Part shown: piece after piece, positions 36,701 to 47,890 of the stretch | How the letters are laid out: each line of letters opens with the position of its first letter | Numbering within the stretch: position 1 is the first letter of the stretch | NCBI RefSeq assembly: GCF_040807025.1 | Contig: NC_090956.1 | Coordinates: forward strand, 4,328,517-4,392,516 | DNA from: Struthio camelus | Lineage: Eukaryota; Chordata; Aves; Struthioniformes; Struthionidae | Length of the DNA stretch: 64,000 bases | Direction: 5' to 3' | Translations under genes and position numbers: made by a program | The notes under the pieces: model-generated | The model's input: the letters and a program-made list of their open reading frames with translations, nothing else | What the model was told of the DNA's origin: nothing | The model's database searches: none

Positions 36701-39700
36701 TGCTGCTTTGGCAAGCGGAGCTGAGCCCTGCCTTGCTCTGGTGGCCAAGCCGGGCTGCCCCTCCGCCTCCACCCATCGCGCACAGCTCCGGCTCTCCTTG
36801 GGGGAAACGACCGCTGAAGACTCAGCTGGGGCTTCGCTCCATCCCTCGTACCGCAGGCGCCGTGCTCAGCTCAGGCCCCTGCCGCCGTCAGCGGGCACAG
36901 GCAGCCCTCCCCGGGCTGGCCAGTGGGGCCTCGATTTGCCCCTCTTAAAGATGCACAGGAGGAAAAAAACCACCAGAAAACAAACTCCAAAAAACACACA
37001 ACAGGAGTGATCCAAAACTCATGCCACAGGCTTTGGGGACCGGCCAGGATGGACGCTCGTGTCCGGCTCCCCGCTGCGAGACGGCAGGTAATGATGACGG
37101 CAGTGCATACCTGCAAACCAAGCACCGGGGCCGCGAGAGGAGCTGGCGTACGGGGACAACTAGAGACAAATCGCGATGCTGAAAGGTCACCACAAACATC
37201 CCCTGCAGCCTCCCCAAGCAAGAACATGCCAAGACAAATCTGTAAGCTGGGCACCGCTGGACTCACCGGCCTGCACCACCACAGAAGGTGGGAGATGGGA
37301 TAAAAGCCCTGATCTCCAGAGGAGAATCAAGCTGGGATCCAACTGGATTTCAGTCTTGCAAAACAGCACCCTGGCTGGATCCTCCGCTGCGTGCGAGAGG
37401 ATCGTGCACTGGCTGCAGCCCTGCCTCCCCGCGGAGGCCATCTCACAGCACAGGTCTCGCAGGAACACCCTGTCCTGGAGAGCTCTCCCCGTGTCGAGTA
37501 CGGCTGAAGTTGGCCAAGGGCTTGTGAAGGGAGGGGAAGGACTAGCCGGCAGAAAACGCAATTGCAGACGCGTTGTTTCCTTTGAAACATCCTCGCCCTG
37601 CTGTTCCTGGAGGCTCTGGCCCCCGGAGAAGTGGGCTGTCCCCTGATAACCAGGGTTGTCCCTGGGCTCTGCGTGAGCCGCTCGGGGCATAACCCCTTGT
37701 TTTCCAACCAAGGGCCGCTCCAGGGGCTGGGAAGGAAGAAACGAGGGAGCAGAGGGGCCTTGCCGTGATAACAACACCGGAGGCAGCTTTGCTGCTACAT
37801 GGTCCCTTGCCTTTCCCCATCTCAAGAGGGAGGAAATACTGCAAAGCTGAAACAGTCTAACACAAAGGGGGGAAAAAGAGGGAGCATGGAAGGGGAAAAA
37901 GAAAACCAAAGCAACCAACCAAATAAAACACATAAGGAGAACAAAGCAAGCACACGGGGAGCCAAAGGCAGTGCTAACCCCTTGCAGCGATCCATCAGGA
38001 GCAGCCGGGCCCTGGGCTCGTCACGCCAGGAAGCATCGCAAGCCCGAGGACCCGCAGGGAGAACCCCTCCGACAAACATGGGGAAGCAGCAGCGTTACCA
38101 GAGCATTTACAGCCCCACCTCACCACTCTGCATCACCTGGACCCCTTTCCTGCCACGACCCCGACATCCTGGCGTCTGGGATCCAAACTCAGTTTCTACG
38201 ACAGCCCATTCAACTCCTTTCAGCAGGGCTTTGCACCCAGATCCCACTCGTTCCCAGGGATGCAATTCCCTCTGGATGAGAGGGCACGCAAGCAGAAACC
38301 ACGCCAAAGCATGGCACAAGAGGGACGCTGCAAGCCAGCCTCCTGCCTGATCGTCTTGTCCCTTTAGACTTCGGGGCAGGGATTTTATTAGCCTGCCAAG
38401 ACAGAGCTTAACAAAACAATCTCAGGTCTTGGCTGGCTCTAGCAGTGCCCCAGTAAGCCTGATAATGATGTTTGACTTGCAGACACTCCCTAATGCATCA
38501 CCTCAGCTTCGAGGCTACTGCGAGCAAGGAAGTCTGAGTCAATGCAAATCAGCGCCGGGCAGAAAGGAGCACAGCAAGAAAAATGAGCAAGAGGAGGCCA
38601 TGCGATAAAAAACAGTAGGGCAGCTGGTCCCCAGTCCTCCCTTCCCCCTCCCTCAAATCGCCAGGTGCACGAAGAACTAGAAGCTGTTCCAGGAGGTAGG
38701 AAAGGACCAAAGGAGAGGGGTTAGGTCTAAATTTGCTCTCCATGGATGGTTTGGACCAGGACTGCAAGAACCAGTGGCATGATGCTTCCCATCCAAGCAG
38801 GCCAGACTGCTCTGAGCAGCAAACGAGGCCTGGGAGCTGCAGTCAGGGCTCAGCCACACCACCAGACACGAGTCCCCAGGCTGGGCAGCTCGTAGCGATC
38901 CTGGCCCCAGCCCTGAAGCAGGGAAGGGACGTGGCAGGCGTCAGAGGAGCCCCAACAGCTGCCCTGACCCCTTTAGCCTGTCCTTCGCTGACCCCCTCTC
39001 CTGGGGGATCGCTGCCAGGGCGCGCGTGGTACCCACCAGGCGAGCGGCTATTGCAGCATCGGCGGCAGGACGGAGCGGAGGGAACCGCAGCCCCCACCCC
39101 AAGGCTCTCTCCTTGTTCCTCTGCGCTGGCTCCAGCCCACAATACACCATTGTGTGCAAGAGATCGGCCGCAAAGCGGGGGCCAGGAGTCGGCTGGCTGC
39201 TCCGTGCCGCTGCCTCGGGGCCAATATCTGAGCTCAGTCCCCAGCCTTTGGGGACAGCGTCCAGGATTCAGACCCCTGGATCCTTTGGGCACCGCTCCTG
39301 CAAAGCCAGAGAGCAAGTTGAGGGAGAGCAAAACGCAGCCCCATCTCCTGCTCTCAGAGCAGGAAAGCCCAGAGGCTGGCGGCAGCTCGGCTCTCCTGGC
39401 TGCTGAGCTGAAAGGTGACCGCTGGAAGCTCGCAGGCCAGCTAAGAGGAACAAGCTGTGCCGAGGAGCGCTCACATCCCGGGCCGGGGGCCACCGCGTGC
39501 CACGAGCTGGCCTTGCTCCCCACCAAGCAACTGGCACGTTACTACGGAGAGAAAACACAACAGACCACAACAGACAGCGCAGAGCGGAGACAGCACAGCC
39601 GTCAGCGATGGGCCTCACTTGCAAAACGGTGGTGTGGCTGGTAGGGGTTGGCTGAAAGCAACTATCTGGTTTTGGGGGTCTCCTGACATGACCGTGGCAT

Positions 39701-42700
39701 GGCAGAAGAGCAGTGTCACCTCGATACAAAGCACCCAGCAAACAGATCCCCTTTCCCCAGGCACGAACAAGGCAGCTTTCCCCTCCTGGCAAGTGAGTGC
39801 CCCAGCGGGGAGGAAAGCACGAAGGCAGGACCTGCGCAAGGCCAAGCCCAGGAGCTTCAAGCAACTGGATCCTACCCAAGCCCAGCAGCTGGGGAAGGAG
39901 TGGGATGTTTGGGAAGCGTGACTTGCTGCACCCACGTGCTGAATGAATGGGAGTGCACACGTGCAAGAAGCCTGAGACATCGTGGAGGAGACAGAGTCAC
40001 TCTGTGTGTGCTGCAAGCCCATCTCCTGACCGCAGGAAGCCTGATGTATTGGATGGACACCCTGAAATCTAACAGGTCATCGCTAAAAGCACAGTTCCCC
40101 TGCCCCAAACAGCCACGCCAGCAGGCGGAATGAGCTGCTGGCTAATTCGGGGCAGCAGTCGTCTCTTTTGGTTTCTTGTTTTGGCTTTGTTCATCTTGTA
40201 TCCAAAAAAAAAAAAACCACCAACAAAACAAAAAACACCACACAACTTTTCCTGACAAAACTGGCCTATAAGATTCCGGTGGAAGTTTTCAGTTTTGACA
40301 AACTGATGCTTTCCAACAAAGTCATTGCATTGGTAATTTTCTGGCTAGCTCATGTTGTTAGCCACATCTTCGCTGACTACAAATTCAGCTGGGCTTCTTA
40401 CTTTCTGCCCTGCTCTCAGAAGGGATAATGAAGCTCAGTGAGGTCTGGTTATAATCAGCTTTGCTTTCAGCTTCTCAGTGCTTCTGCATTTGGGACACAC
40501 AGAAAAGGCAATCTGTTAAAAGGAAACAGCTGTTTCTATCAGTTTTAGAAACCTGGTGTACCAATGACAGCTCAGAGGAAGAGAAAGACGGGGGCAACGG
40601 AGAACACACCAAACAATTAATATTCCTCACATATGAGGAGGTAGTCCTGACATGAGGTTACGTGGAAGCACAAACGGGAACACAAAGCTGAAGCAGAGGT
40701 GATGCTGAGTACCAACGCTTTCATAAGCGTTTCACAGCTTTTGTGGTGTCTCAGGCCTGTTGTTACAGGAGATTCCCGTAAGAATACCATCACAGAAAGT
40801 TTTCCAACACTAGCATCACACTACTGCAGGCCACCAAGCCATCAACCCAGAGATCAGCAGAGCCTGACTCCTTGGCTAGCAGGTCAAGGTGGAGCTACAA
40901 CCTGGGGACTGGCCCATTTCTAGTAATTCCCTGCAGTCCAGCAAGGAAAACCTGCAAGAGCATTCAGTCCCACTGATATTCCTCGTGCCAGCAACAGGAG
41001 CAATGAACGGAGCTACTAAACAAACACCAACCCCTGCACTCTCACGGGGACGGCTATCTCTTGACCACACTCTAGGGTTTGGTTGTTATCAGCAAATGCC
41101 TATCAGGAACAAGGAGCGACAGATTATCCACACTGCATGGATGTTGGTCAACCCAGCCGCCCGAATACCTCTGCGCCAGTCTCTGCAGTCCTGCCCAGCT
41201 CTGCTTTATTACGCAGCCAGCATTGAGTCGCCGGGCAGCTCTAACGATGCTCCATTTCTGCAAACTATCCTGAGCTGCACAAAGACAGAGATGGTACCCA
41301 GCAGCATCCCTGGCTCACTATTAAGAGTGGACGTTTGAAACATCAAGTCAAGCTTTTGGACCGCCACTCGGTTGCTGAGCTCACCAAAAAAAAAAAAAAA
41401 AAAAAAAAACCAAAACAAAACAGCCTGACCCCTGGGATCTGTCTGCAGCCCTGGGGAAGTCCATGACTTTCCTGAGCCAAGGCAGTCCCCTCCTGAAGCA
41501 GAGTTTTGTGCCGGCTGAAACCAGCCAACTCACTTCAGTGGTATCAACAGGTGATTTTCCCCACTTTGAAGTTCACCCTCTCCAAGGCCCAACTCTCCCC
41601 TGCCCAGTCACTGCAGGTCACTCAGTGAGTGATCTGACTGGCAGAGATTTTATTTGTTAAACTGTGATAAAAAGATCATGTTACCCTAGAAACTTTTGGT
41701 CCTTAGCTCTCCTCGATCTCTTTTTTTCGTGTGCACATATAAGCTTTCCAGGAGTGGCATTGCTTTATAGCTCTTGCTATGTCAAGCAGGGACTCATCAC
41801 CTGGGACCTAGTCTGATCTCTTCCCATTTGAAATAAGCAGCTGGTGAAATCGGTTTCTCCGCACCCTGCATACATGTCTCCTCCTTCCTTGCTCCACCAT
41901 TGTTGAGCCTCGAGCCTACACTTTGTAATTAGTGGTTGAAGGAGGGGAAAAAAAAAAGTCTAAAATAAAATCCAGACTATTCTTGTTGTTTTATTGAGAA
42001 TGTCTCCTACTGTGTATATAATTTCTGAACTAGCTACCCCCCCTTTTTTTTTTAAAAAAAAAAAAAGGCCAACTACCCTGCAATTTCTGTAGAGCAGTAA
42101 AATTGCCTATTTTCCCCAGAGTAGCTTTCCACATGACAAATGGACAAGAAAAACCTCGAGATCTTTGTATATTTGGAATTAACCATTAAAGAGATGGCTG
42201 GAAAAGAATTAGCCTGCTTAAAGAGAAATTTCAGCAGCACCTACTTTTTTATTCAGCCTCTCCAAAAAATAAAACAAGGCTGTTCAGAGGAGTTGTCACG
42301 TCACCGGATCTTCACAGTCCAGAGTCTGAAAGCATCTACAGAGGCACGGGCTGGCCAGAGGGACTCGGGCAACGCTGACGCCCCGTCACCCACTTGCACC
42401 ACAGGGGCGGATGCAAACGCAGGGGCTGTGGTTGGAGCCACGCAGCCCACGTACGCAGGTGGCACAGATGCTGCCCCAGGCCCACGAGCGGCTCTGCCAG
42501 CTCTCCCTGTCCGCTGCCGAGAGCTTGCGAGACACTGGACAGACCCGGTACCTGCCGCATGGGAATCTCCTCCCGGGCTGCGAGCTCGGCTTATGCACTT
42601 TCCCTTGGCTGGAGGGCCCCAGTCCCACGGACGCTTAGGGGAGCTCGGCTCCATGCCGCGAGTCCTGCCGGACCACGTGGGCACTCCCACCACGGCCCGT

Positions 42701-43925
42701 TCCCATCTCCGAGGGGCTTTCCCACCGTGAATCCACCCCCCTCCATCCTACCTGAAAAGCAACCGAGCGGCTCATACATCAGGCACGTCCTCCATGCTTG
42801 CCCTGGCACAGCACCCCCACGCCACCCACCCGAGGTCCCTGCACCCACAGGGTGCCAAACCAGCCCCTAAAACCTGCCCAAACCCCCTCAACGAGGGGGA
42901 GCTGCTGGTGCGCTGAGAAAGCCCAGGAGCTGCTGGATGGGGCCCGGCGGGCACCAGGGGCCCTGGGGGGGGGGGGGGGGGAAACCAGCCCAGGGGGGAC
43001 CTGTGCAAAGGGGCACCAGGGGAGAAAGGGGGGGAACTGGGGGGGTGGGGGGACAGGGGAAAGAACCAAGGGGAAAAGTGCTATGGGGGGGGGGAACAAG
43101 GGGCACCAAGGAGCATCAGGAGAAAGACAGGGGGCAAAGGGGCAGGGGGGGATAAAAGAGCATCGGGGGCAGGACAGGGGGGGCAGCCAGGGCCGGGAGA
43201 GATGGAGGAGCACCAGGGGCAGGACGGGGGGGGGGCAGCCAGGGCCGGGGGGGATGAAGGAGCACCGGGGGCAGGACGGGGGGCAGCTGGGGGGGATGAA
43301 GGAGCACCAGGGGACAGATGGGGGCAGCCAGGGCCAGGGGGGATGAAGGAGCATCGGGGGCAGGACGGGGGGCACCAGGGCAGGGGCGGATGAAGGAGCG
43401 CCAGGGACAGGACAGGCAGTGCCGGGGGCAGGGGCGGATGAAGGAGCATGGGGGCAGGACAGGGGGCAGCTAGGGGGGGATGAAGGAGCACCAGGGGACA
43501 GATAGGGGCAGCCAGGGCAGGGGGGGATGAAGGAGCGCTGGGGGCAGGACAAGCAGTGCTGGGGGCAGGGGGGGATGAAGGAGCATCGGGGGCAGGACAG
43601 GCGGTGCCGGGGGGGGATGAAGGAGCGCCGGGGGCAGGACAGGCGGCGCCAGGGCCAGGGGGGATGAAGGAGCACCGGGGGCAGGACAGGCGGCGCCAGG
43701 GCCAGGGGGGATGAAGGAGCGCCGGGGGCAGGACAGGCAGTGTCGGGGGCAGGGGGGGGATGAAGGAGCGCCGGGGGCAGGACGGGCGGCGCCGGGGGCC
43801 GCCGGGGCCGGTGCGCCCCGTCCCTCACCGTTCAGCCGCACGGTGAACTGCCGCCGCTTGCGGTCGTGCTCCACCCGGATGGGGCAGCTCTGCTCCAGCA
43901 GGCCGAGCGGGGCCGAGTGCGCCAT
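30663..43925 (-). CDS. NATD1: NATD1, GNAT-fold N-acetyltransferase domain protein 1
   Basis: Three minus-strand exons, 43925-43829, 33658-33540 and 30779-30663, join in frame through GT-AG introns to a complete 110-residue protein; human has 113. Exon 1 gives [20 protein letters not shown], and the rest follows human NATD1 almost residue for residue. The whole protein is one small Gcn5-related domain of the YidJ-like type. Residues about 61-68 (YRGRGIAK) carry the R-x-x-G-x-A acetyl-CoA pyrophosphate-binding loop. [14 protein letters not shown] near the C-terminus is the other conserved block. The family's substrate is not established. The N-terminal linker after MAHSA is a few residues shorter than human. 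The start has an ideal context (CACCATGG). Intron 1 is 10.2 kb and opens with a G-rich minisatellite; intron 2 is 2.8 kb. No frameshift or stop interrupts it. Confidence 0.97.
30780..33539 (-). other. NATD1: NATD1 intron 2
   Basis: A 2.8-kb intron, moderately GC-rich. No embedded gene, RNA or recognisable repeat seen. Many overlapping open frames on both strands reflect base composition. Confidence 0.85.
33540..33658 (-). CDS. NATD1: NATD1 exon 2 with acetyl-CoA loop
   Basis: The minus-strand acceptor CTCCAG precedes 33658 and the donor CCAAG|GTACGG follows 33540. The 119 bp encode [15 protein letters not shown] through [12 protein letters not shown], the cofactor-binding core of the GNAT domain. 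Confidence 0.97.
36356..36378. repeat. T23 homopolymer
   Basis: An uninterrupted run of 23 T in NATD1 intron 1, followed by A5. No transposon body with target duplications is recognised beside it. Confidence 0.9.
41386..41409. repeat. A24 homopolymer
   Basis: An uninterrupted run of 24 A in NATD1 intron 1, continuing into CCAAAACAAAAC. It could be a retroposed tail, but the preceding sequence is not recognisable as a gene or SINE. Confidence 0.9.
42955..43790. repeat. G-rich minisatellite in NATD1 intron 1, units about 42-49 bp
   Basis: The plus strand is extremely G-rich, opening with G17 at 42965-42981. From about 43250, the core GATGAAGGAGC recurs about every 41-49 bases (near 43254, 43296, 43343, 43390, 43438, 43480, 43527, 43575, 43617, 43664, 43711 and 43760), separated by GGGGCAGGAC and CAGGGCCAGGG variants. 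The 43250-42990 part is a degenerate version. The array ends within about 40 bases of the NATD1 exon 1 donor. Because NATD1 is transcribed from the minus strand, its RNA carries the C-rich copy. Many G-runs suggest quadruplex potential. Confidence 0.93.
43829..43925 (-). CDS. NATD1: NATD1 exon 1 (coding part)
   Basis: ATG at 43925-43923 in the context GCACCATGG. The 97 bp encode [12 protein letters not shown] and [19 protein letters not shown], then one base of Gly33, with the donor AACG|GTGAGGG. It aligns with human NATD1 apart from a few missing residues after MAHSA. Confidence 0.96.
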
Positions 43926-44125
43926 GGTGCCGGCACGGGCGGCGAGCGCTGCCCCTCGCCCGACGCCGCGACAGCGCCGAGCCCCGCTCCGCCCTGCCCC
44001 GAGGAGCCGGCGGCGGCGGCGGCGCGGGGGGAGCCGGGAGCCGCGAGCCGGGGCGGGCGGACGCCGCTGCCGCCCGCTGGAGCCGACACGGCCGCGCCGC
44101 GGCCGCAGGAAACCAGCTGTGCGGC

Positions 44126-44131
44126 CACGTG
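44126..44131. promoter_or_regulatory. E-box CACGTG in the NATD1 promoter
   Basis: A palindromic CACGTG within GGCCACGTGCC, about 200 bases upstream of the ATG and 13 bases from the CCAAT box. It is a typical USF/MYC/TFE-family site; which factor uses it is unknown. Confidence 0.5.
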
Positions 44132-44143
44132 CCCGCGCCGCAG

Positions 44144-44148
44144 CCAAT
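44144..44148 (+). promoter_or_regulatory. CCAAT box in the NATD1 promoter
   Basis: AGCCAATGG matches the NF-Y consensus and lies about 220 bases upstream of the NATD1 ATG. NF-Y sites work in either orientation. Confidence 0.5.
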
Positions 44149-44221
44149 GGCCGCGCCGCGCGTTTGTTTTGATACAGCCCGGGCGGCTCTTAAAGGGGCC
44201 GCGCGCCCCAGCAGCCTCGGC

Positions 44222-44690
44222 AGTCCTGGTTCTGGCCGGCTGCACTGGTGCTGTACTGGTGCTCTGCACTGGTGTGCCAGTGCTGGGCTGCTCCGCTGGG
44301 CAGTCCTCCGCTGCTGTGCTGGGTGCTCTGAACTGATGTACTGGACCTGCACCAGTCTTGCATAGCTGCACTGGTGCTGCACTGGTACCCTGCACTGGTG
44401 CTGTACTGGTGCTCTGCACTGGTGTGCCAGTGCAGGGCTGGTGCTGGGCTGCTCTGCTGGGCAGTCCTCCGCTGCTGTGCTGCTACTGTGCTGGGTGCTC
44501 TGCACTGGTGTACTGGACCTGCACCAGTCTTGCATGGCTGTACTGGTGCTGCACTGGTACCTTGCACTGGCGTACTGGTCCTGCATGGTTGTACTGGTGC
44601 TACACTGGTACTCTGTAGAGGTGTACTGGTGCAGCATGAGTGCACTGGGGTGGTGTACTGGTGCTGCACTGGTTTGCTCTACTAGCATAC
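44222..44690. repeat. Tandem array upstream of NATD1, 150-bp higher-order period
   Basis: Built from short GCACTGGTGCT-like modules. A longer block starting CTGTACTGGTGCTCTGCACT at 44251 recurs at 44401, exactly 150 bases later, with the same internal GCTGGGCAGTCCTCCGCTGC and GGACCTGCACCAGTCTTGCA parts; a third, degenerate portion follows to about 44690. Long open frames on both strands come from the repeat. Confidence 0.9.
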
Positions 44691-44699
44691 TCACTCTTG

Positions 44700-47600
44700 C
44701 TCTGGGGTATGGTGCAAACCCTAAATTCCTGCACCTCACGTGATGCCCCTTTCCAGAAGCGCGGTGCCTTTTCCCGCATGCTGGTGGGCTGTGGGAACAC
44801 TCCGCTGCAGGGCAACACCAGGCTGCGTTTGTAGGCAGCGCTGAAAACCCCACAGACACCACGAGGCTTCCCGAAGGGGCTGGCTACAGAAACGGTGCTG
44901 CATGGGTGTCCAGCTTCTTGGGGCGCTTGTCCTGAGAGACAAGCAGGCTGCAAAAGCAGGAGAAACTGTGTATGTTGGCTGTTACAGGATACCACAGACA
45001 CCTGAGCATGCGTGTGGGGAGCACAGATACCATAGACAGTGTATTTGGGATGGCTGCATTAATTGCATCTTTTGAAACATAAGGAACTTGACTTTCCATG
45101 CACCATGTTGTGTAAATCAGAGTCTGTTCAATGAAATCGGTGTATCCACTATATGCAAAATTGGTTGATGAAATAGGCTGTCTGGTTCCTTGTTTGTTGA
45201 GCCGTAGCAACAAAATCTTGGTATCCTTGAACTGAAAGCTTTTGGAGGTAGGAGCTGCATCTATAGAAAGTGTTTGCGCAACAGCTAGTGCAGTGGGGCA
45301 GGGTGGTGGCTGTTTGTATAATAGGAAAAGTAACAATATTTAGAATTATTCTATAAAGTGGAATAGATAATCAGCGTAGTCTGCGCTTAAATAATGCCTT
45401 GTGAAGTTAGGCCTTCATTTACTAATCCCTTTGGTTCCTACTCCCTGAAGTCAAGAGTTTACAGACTGATTGATTCCTCAGGCCAGCAGGTTTATTTGGC
45501 TCATGCCGCTCCATGGACCCGGGCTGATGCCAAGGCGTTGTGCTGAACGCAGGCTCCGGAGCTGCGCGCCACCGCTCAGCAGAGCCCGTGGAGCTGCAGT
45601 ACCTGCCAGGCTGCAGAAATGGGCTGGCTCTGGTGGGAGAAGGCTTCGTTACCTTCCTGGTACGTGAAAGGCTAGAAAATGTCAGTAACGTGAAGTTGTC
45701 CTTCTCCTGCGCTCTTTAGCCGGTGACCTTGAGAGATTTAACAAACGCAAATTAGCCGCTTTCACGGCGTGCCTGCGTGGTTGGTATGCGGTGTGATCTC
45801 CTTTGTAAGTCACGGCACAAAGCGGTTAAGAAATGCGTCCCACGTCGCTAGGCAGATCTGCGGCGGTTCGGCGGGGAGAAAGGAAGCCTGTGGCTGAGGT
45901 TCAATTCCTTCCTTTGTTACAGGCCTTCTGGGCGAGCGGGGAATCAATTACTCCCTCCCAGCAGCCTTCGCTAAGCCCGTGCTTCCAGGCCGTATGGCGA
46001 TGCTGGAAGATAAAGATGGCAAAACATTGTGAGCACGTGAACGCAAGGGAAGCCAAACACAGGCTGTAAAGAGCAGGGCCCAGCACAGCTGTGATTTTGT
46101 GGGGAGGAAGAAGATGAGCGGCATGAGCTCAAGGGCATGGGGGAGCCTGGCGCAGGTGGAGACAGGGGCCAAATCCAGCACCCGGCTTTGAGCTGTGAGG
46201 GGGTGCCAATGCCCTGGAGCCTGCAGGAGGGGCTCGGGGGAAATGCGTGGCTGGGATCCTGAGAAGGGATGGAAAGGAGAAGCGTATTGCACGTGGACGA
46301 AGGGGAGCTCCCCGCTGGGTTTCCCTGCTCTGCGGTGACAGGGGACGTGGCAGGTGCTGCATCCGGCTGTGCGGGCGCCGCACACTTGGCGGCTCTCAAA
46401 CCCGCCCTGGCGCAGCGCCACAGCAGCGGGGCTGGGGACAGTCCCCAGCTCTCTCCTCCAGCGAGGCCGCCAGCCACTGAAGTGCAGAGCGTCGAGCGCC
46501 AGCAGCAAGGACCTCAGCGTGTTCAGTGCGGTCTGACCCACACCTCCCTCCTTTTCCCTCCGTCCTTCCAGAGCCTACAAAATCCACAGATTTACCTATA
46601 ACATTCTCGAAACGTGGAGTGGCCTTCCAGGAATGCTAAAAATCTACCTCCCTTGCGGAAGTTTCTGGGAACGCTTAAGCTCTGCTGGGACATTTTGCTC
46701 TGCCTTTGCCTGTGATGATTACCTCTGCCTCAGGCCAGCAATTACAGCTCCCTCTGATCTTTCCGATACACTTACCCAGCAGTGAGTCGGTTGGATCTGA
46801 TGATGAGCAGCTCAGACAGACAGGAGGAGTTGCAGGCAAAAGAAACAACTCCGGCAGACACCTAGAGGTTGCAAAATAAAGAGAAAGATGCCCATGAGAG
46901 GCAACTGGGCCCTGGCTCCAAAGAGGAGATGACCAACCCTCAAATGCTGCCTCTGGTCCTGTTCCTGCCCTTCCGGCCGGACCATTCTCCTTCTCCTCAT
47001 TGCAGCTAGCAATGGTTCATGAGTTTTCCTTCTCTCCCTAGCCCCAGTGCCTTGCCAGCCTGTCCGATTTTCATGCTGAGCGCATCCAAATTCCCATTCA
47101 TACCTCTGCAGCGCTTCTGCGTCTGAAGATCTCCGAGCAGGTTACAAACATCTGTTGGTTAAACTCCCCAGTGATTCAAGGAGGAGGAATAAAACGAGGC
47201 GATTGTTTCATCCACCCCTTTAATTGCAGCCCAGGCTGGAGCAGGCAGCAATCTCCTGCCGTGCCTGGTGGTGAAAGGAGGAGGAACCACATAGCACAAA
47301 ACGTGCTCCTAGACACAAGGGTTGCGCCCCGCGCTCACAAGGGCTCCCCCAGGCTCCGGGGAGCACAACGGCCAAGATGTCTCCGGTGTTACGTTGCCGA
47401 AGCCGGCCCCACCGGTCCTTGCAGGTGCCCTTCCAGCTGGAGACAAGGGAGTCTCCTATTTGCTAAGGCGCAAAGGAGCGCTCTTCTCTCTGCAGTGGCA
47501 TCCAGCGAATCTCACACCCAAATACTGACCCAGCCCAAACCTGTTCGGATCAGCCAGTCTGGAGTTCAAACCCAACTGCTGATTCAGAGGTTTGTAGGGC

Positions 47601-47740
47601 TAAAAGCCAGGAAAGTCCATGATGATCTGATCTCCTGCTTACCCAGCCCAAAGAATGACATCGGTAGCTCTTGCTTCACCACTAATAACCTTGTGGTTGG
47701 AACAGGAGCATATTTTTTAGAAAGACTCCTTGTCTGTGTT
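44700..47740. other. Intergenic sequence between NATD1 and MAP2K3
   Basis: No recognised gene. A less GC-rich island at about 45000-45340 has a minus-strand stretch without stops for about 150 codons that lacks an ATG start. At 46604-46671 there is a small cluster of TTC/GAA motifs. Around 47110-47165 the sequence faintly resembles the tail of an old amniote SINE, but too weakly to call. Confidence 0.55.
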
Positions 47741-47749
47741 GAAAGACTG

Positions 47750-47890
47750 GAAAGGTGGTGAATCTACTACATCCCTTGGGAAGGTAATTGCTGTCACCAT
47801 TAAAAAATTTGTAATTTATTTCCCATTTGAACTTTTCTAGCTTCAGTTTCCAGTTGCTGGCTCTGACACCACTGCGGCCGGATTAAAGGT
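47750..47890 (+). mobile_element. Ancient CR1-type LINE 3' fragment
   Basis: The stretch from GGTGAATCTACTACATCCCT through AATTTGTAATTTATTTCCCA and TAGCTTCAGTTTCCAG to GGATTAAAGG follows the order of phrases I know from the 3' part of old amniote CR1 elements. It is diverged, has no reading frame and no flanking duplication. The ends are approximate. Confidence 0.55.

Larger units (their letters stand above)
33659..43828 (-). other. NATD1: NATD1 intron 1
   Basis: A 10.2-kb GC-rich intron. It holds a T23 run at 36356-36378, an A24 run at 41386-41409, a T10-A13 inverted pair at 42044-42066 and, at its 5' end on the minus strand, the G-rich minisatellite. No exon-like block with homology known to me was found. 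Open frames of 100-300 codons here are compositional. Confidence 0.8.
43926..44220 (-). promoter_or_regulatory. NATD1: CpG-rich promoter of NATD1
   Basis: Very GC- and CpG-rich sequence immediately upstream of the NATD1 start. It contains a CCAAT box (44144-44148, read on the plus strand), an E-box CACGTG (44126-44131) and several GC-box-like stretches. There is no convincing TATA box. It is bounded upstream by the tandem array that starts at about 44222. Confidence 0.75.

Noticed and set aside
36356-41409. T23 and A24 runs as tails of retroposed genes
   Set aside because: No adjacent gene-like or SINE-like body or target duplications could be recognised.
42044-42066. T10-A13 hairpin as a terminator
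   Set aside because: Without a GC stem it is just adjoining homopolymers; vertebrate polymerase II genes do not end this way.
42779-44862. Minus-strand frames of 345-349 codons rich in CPRCSFIPP-like or HQCSTS-like repeats
   Set aside because: They are translations of the two tandem arrays and the NATD1 CpG island. Part of one overlaps NATD1 exon 1 out of frame.
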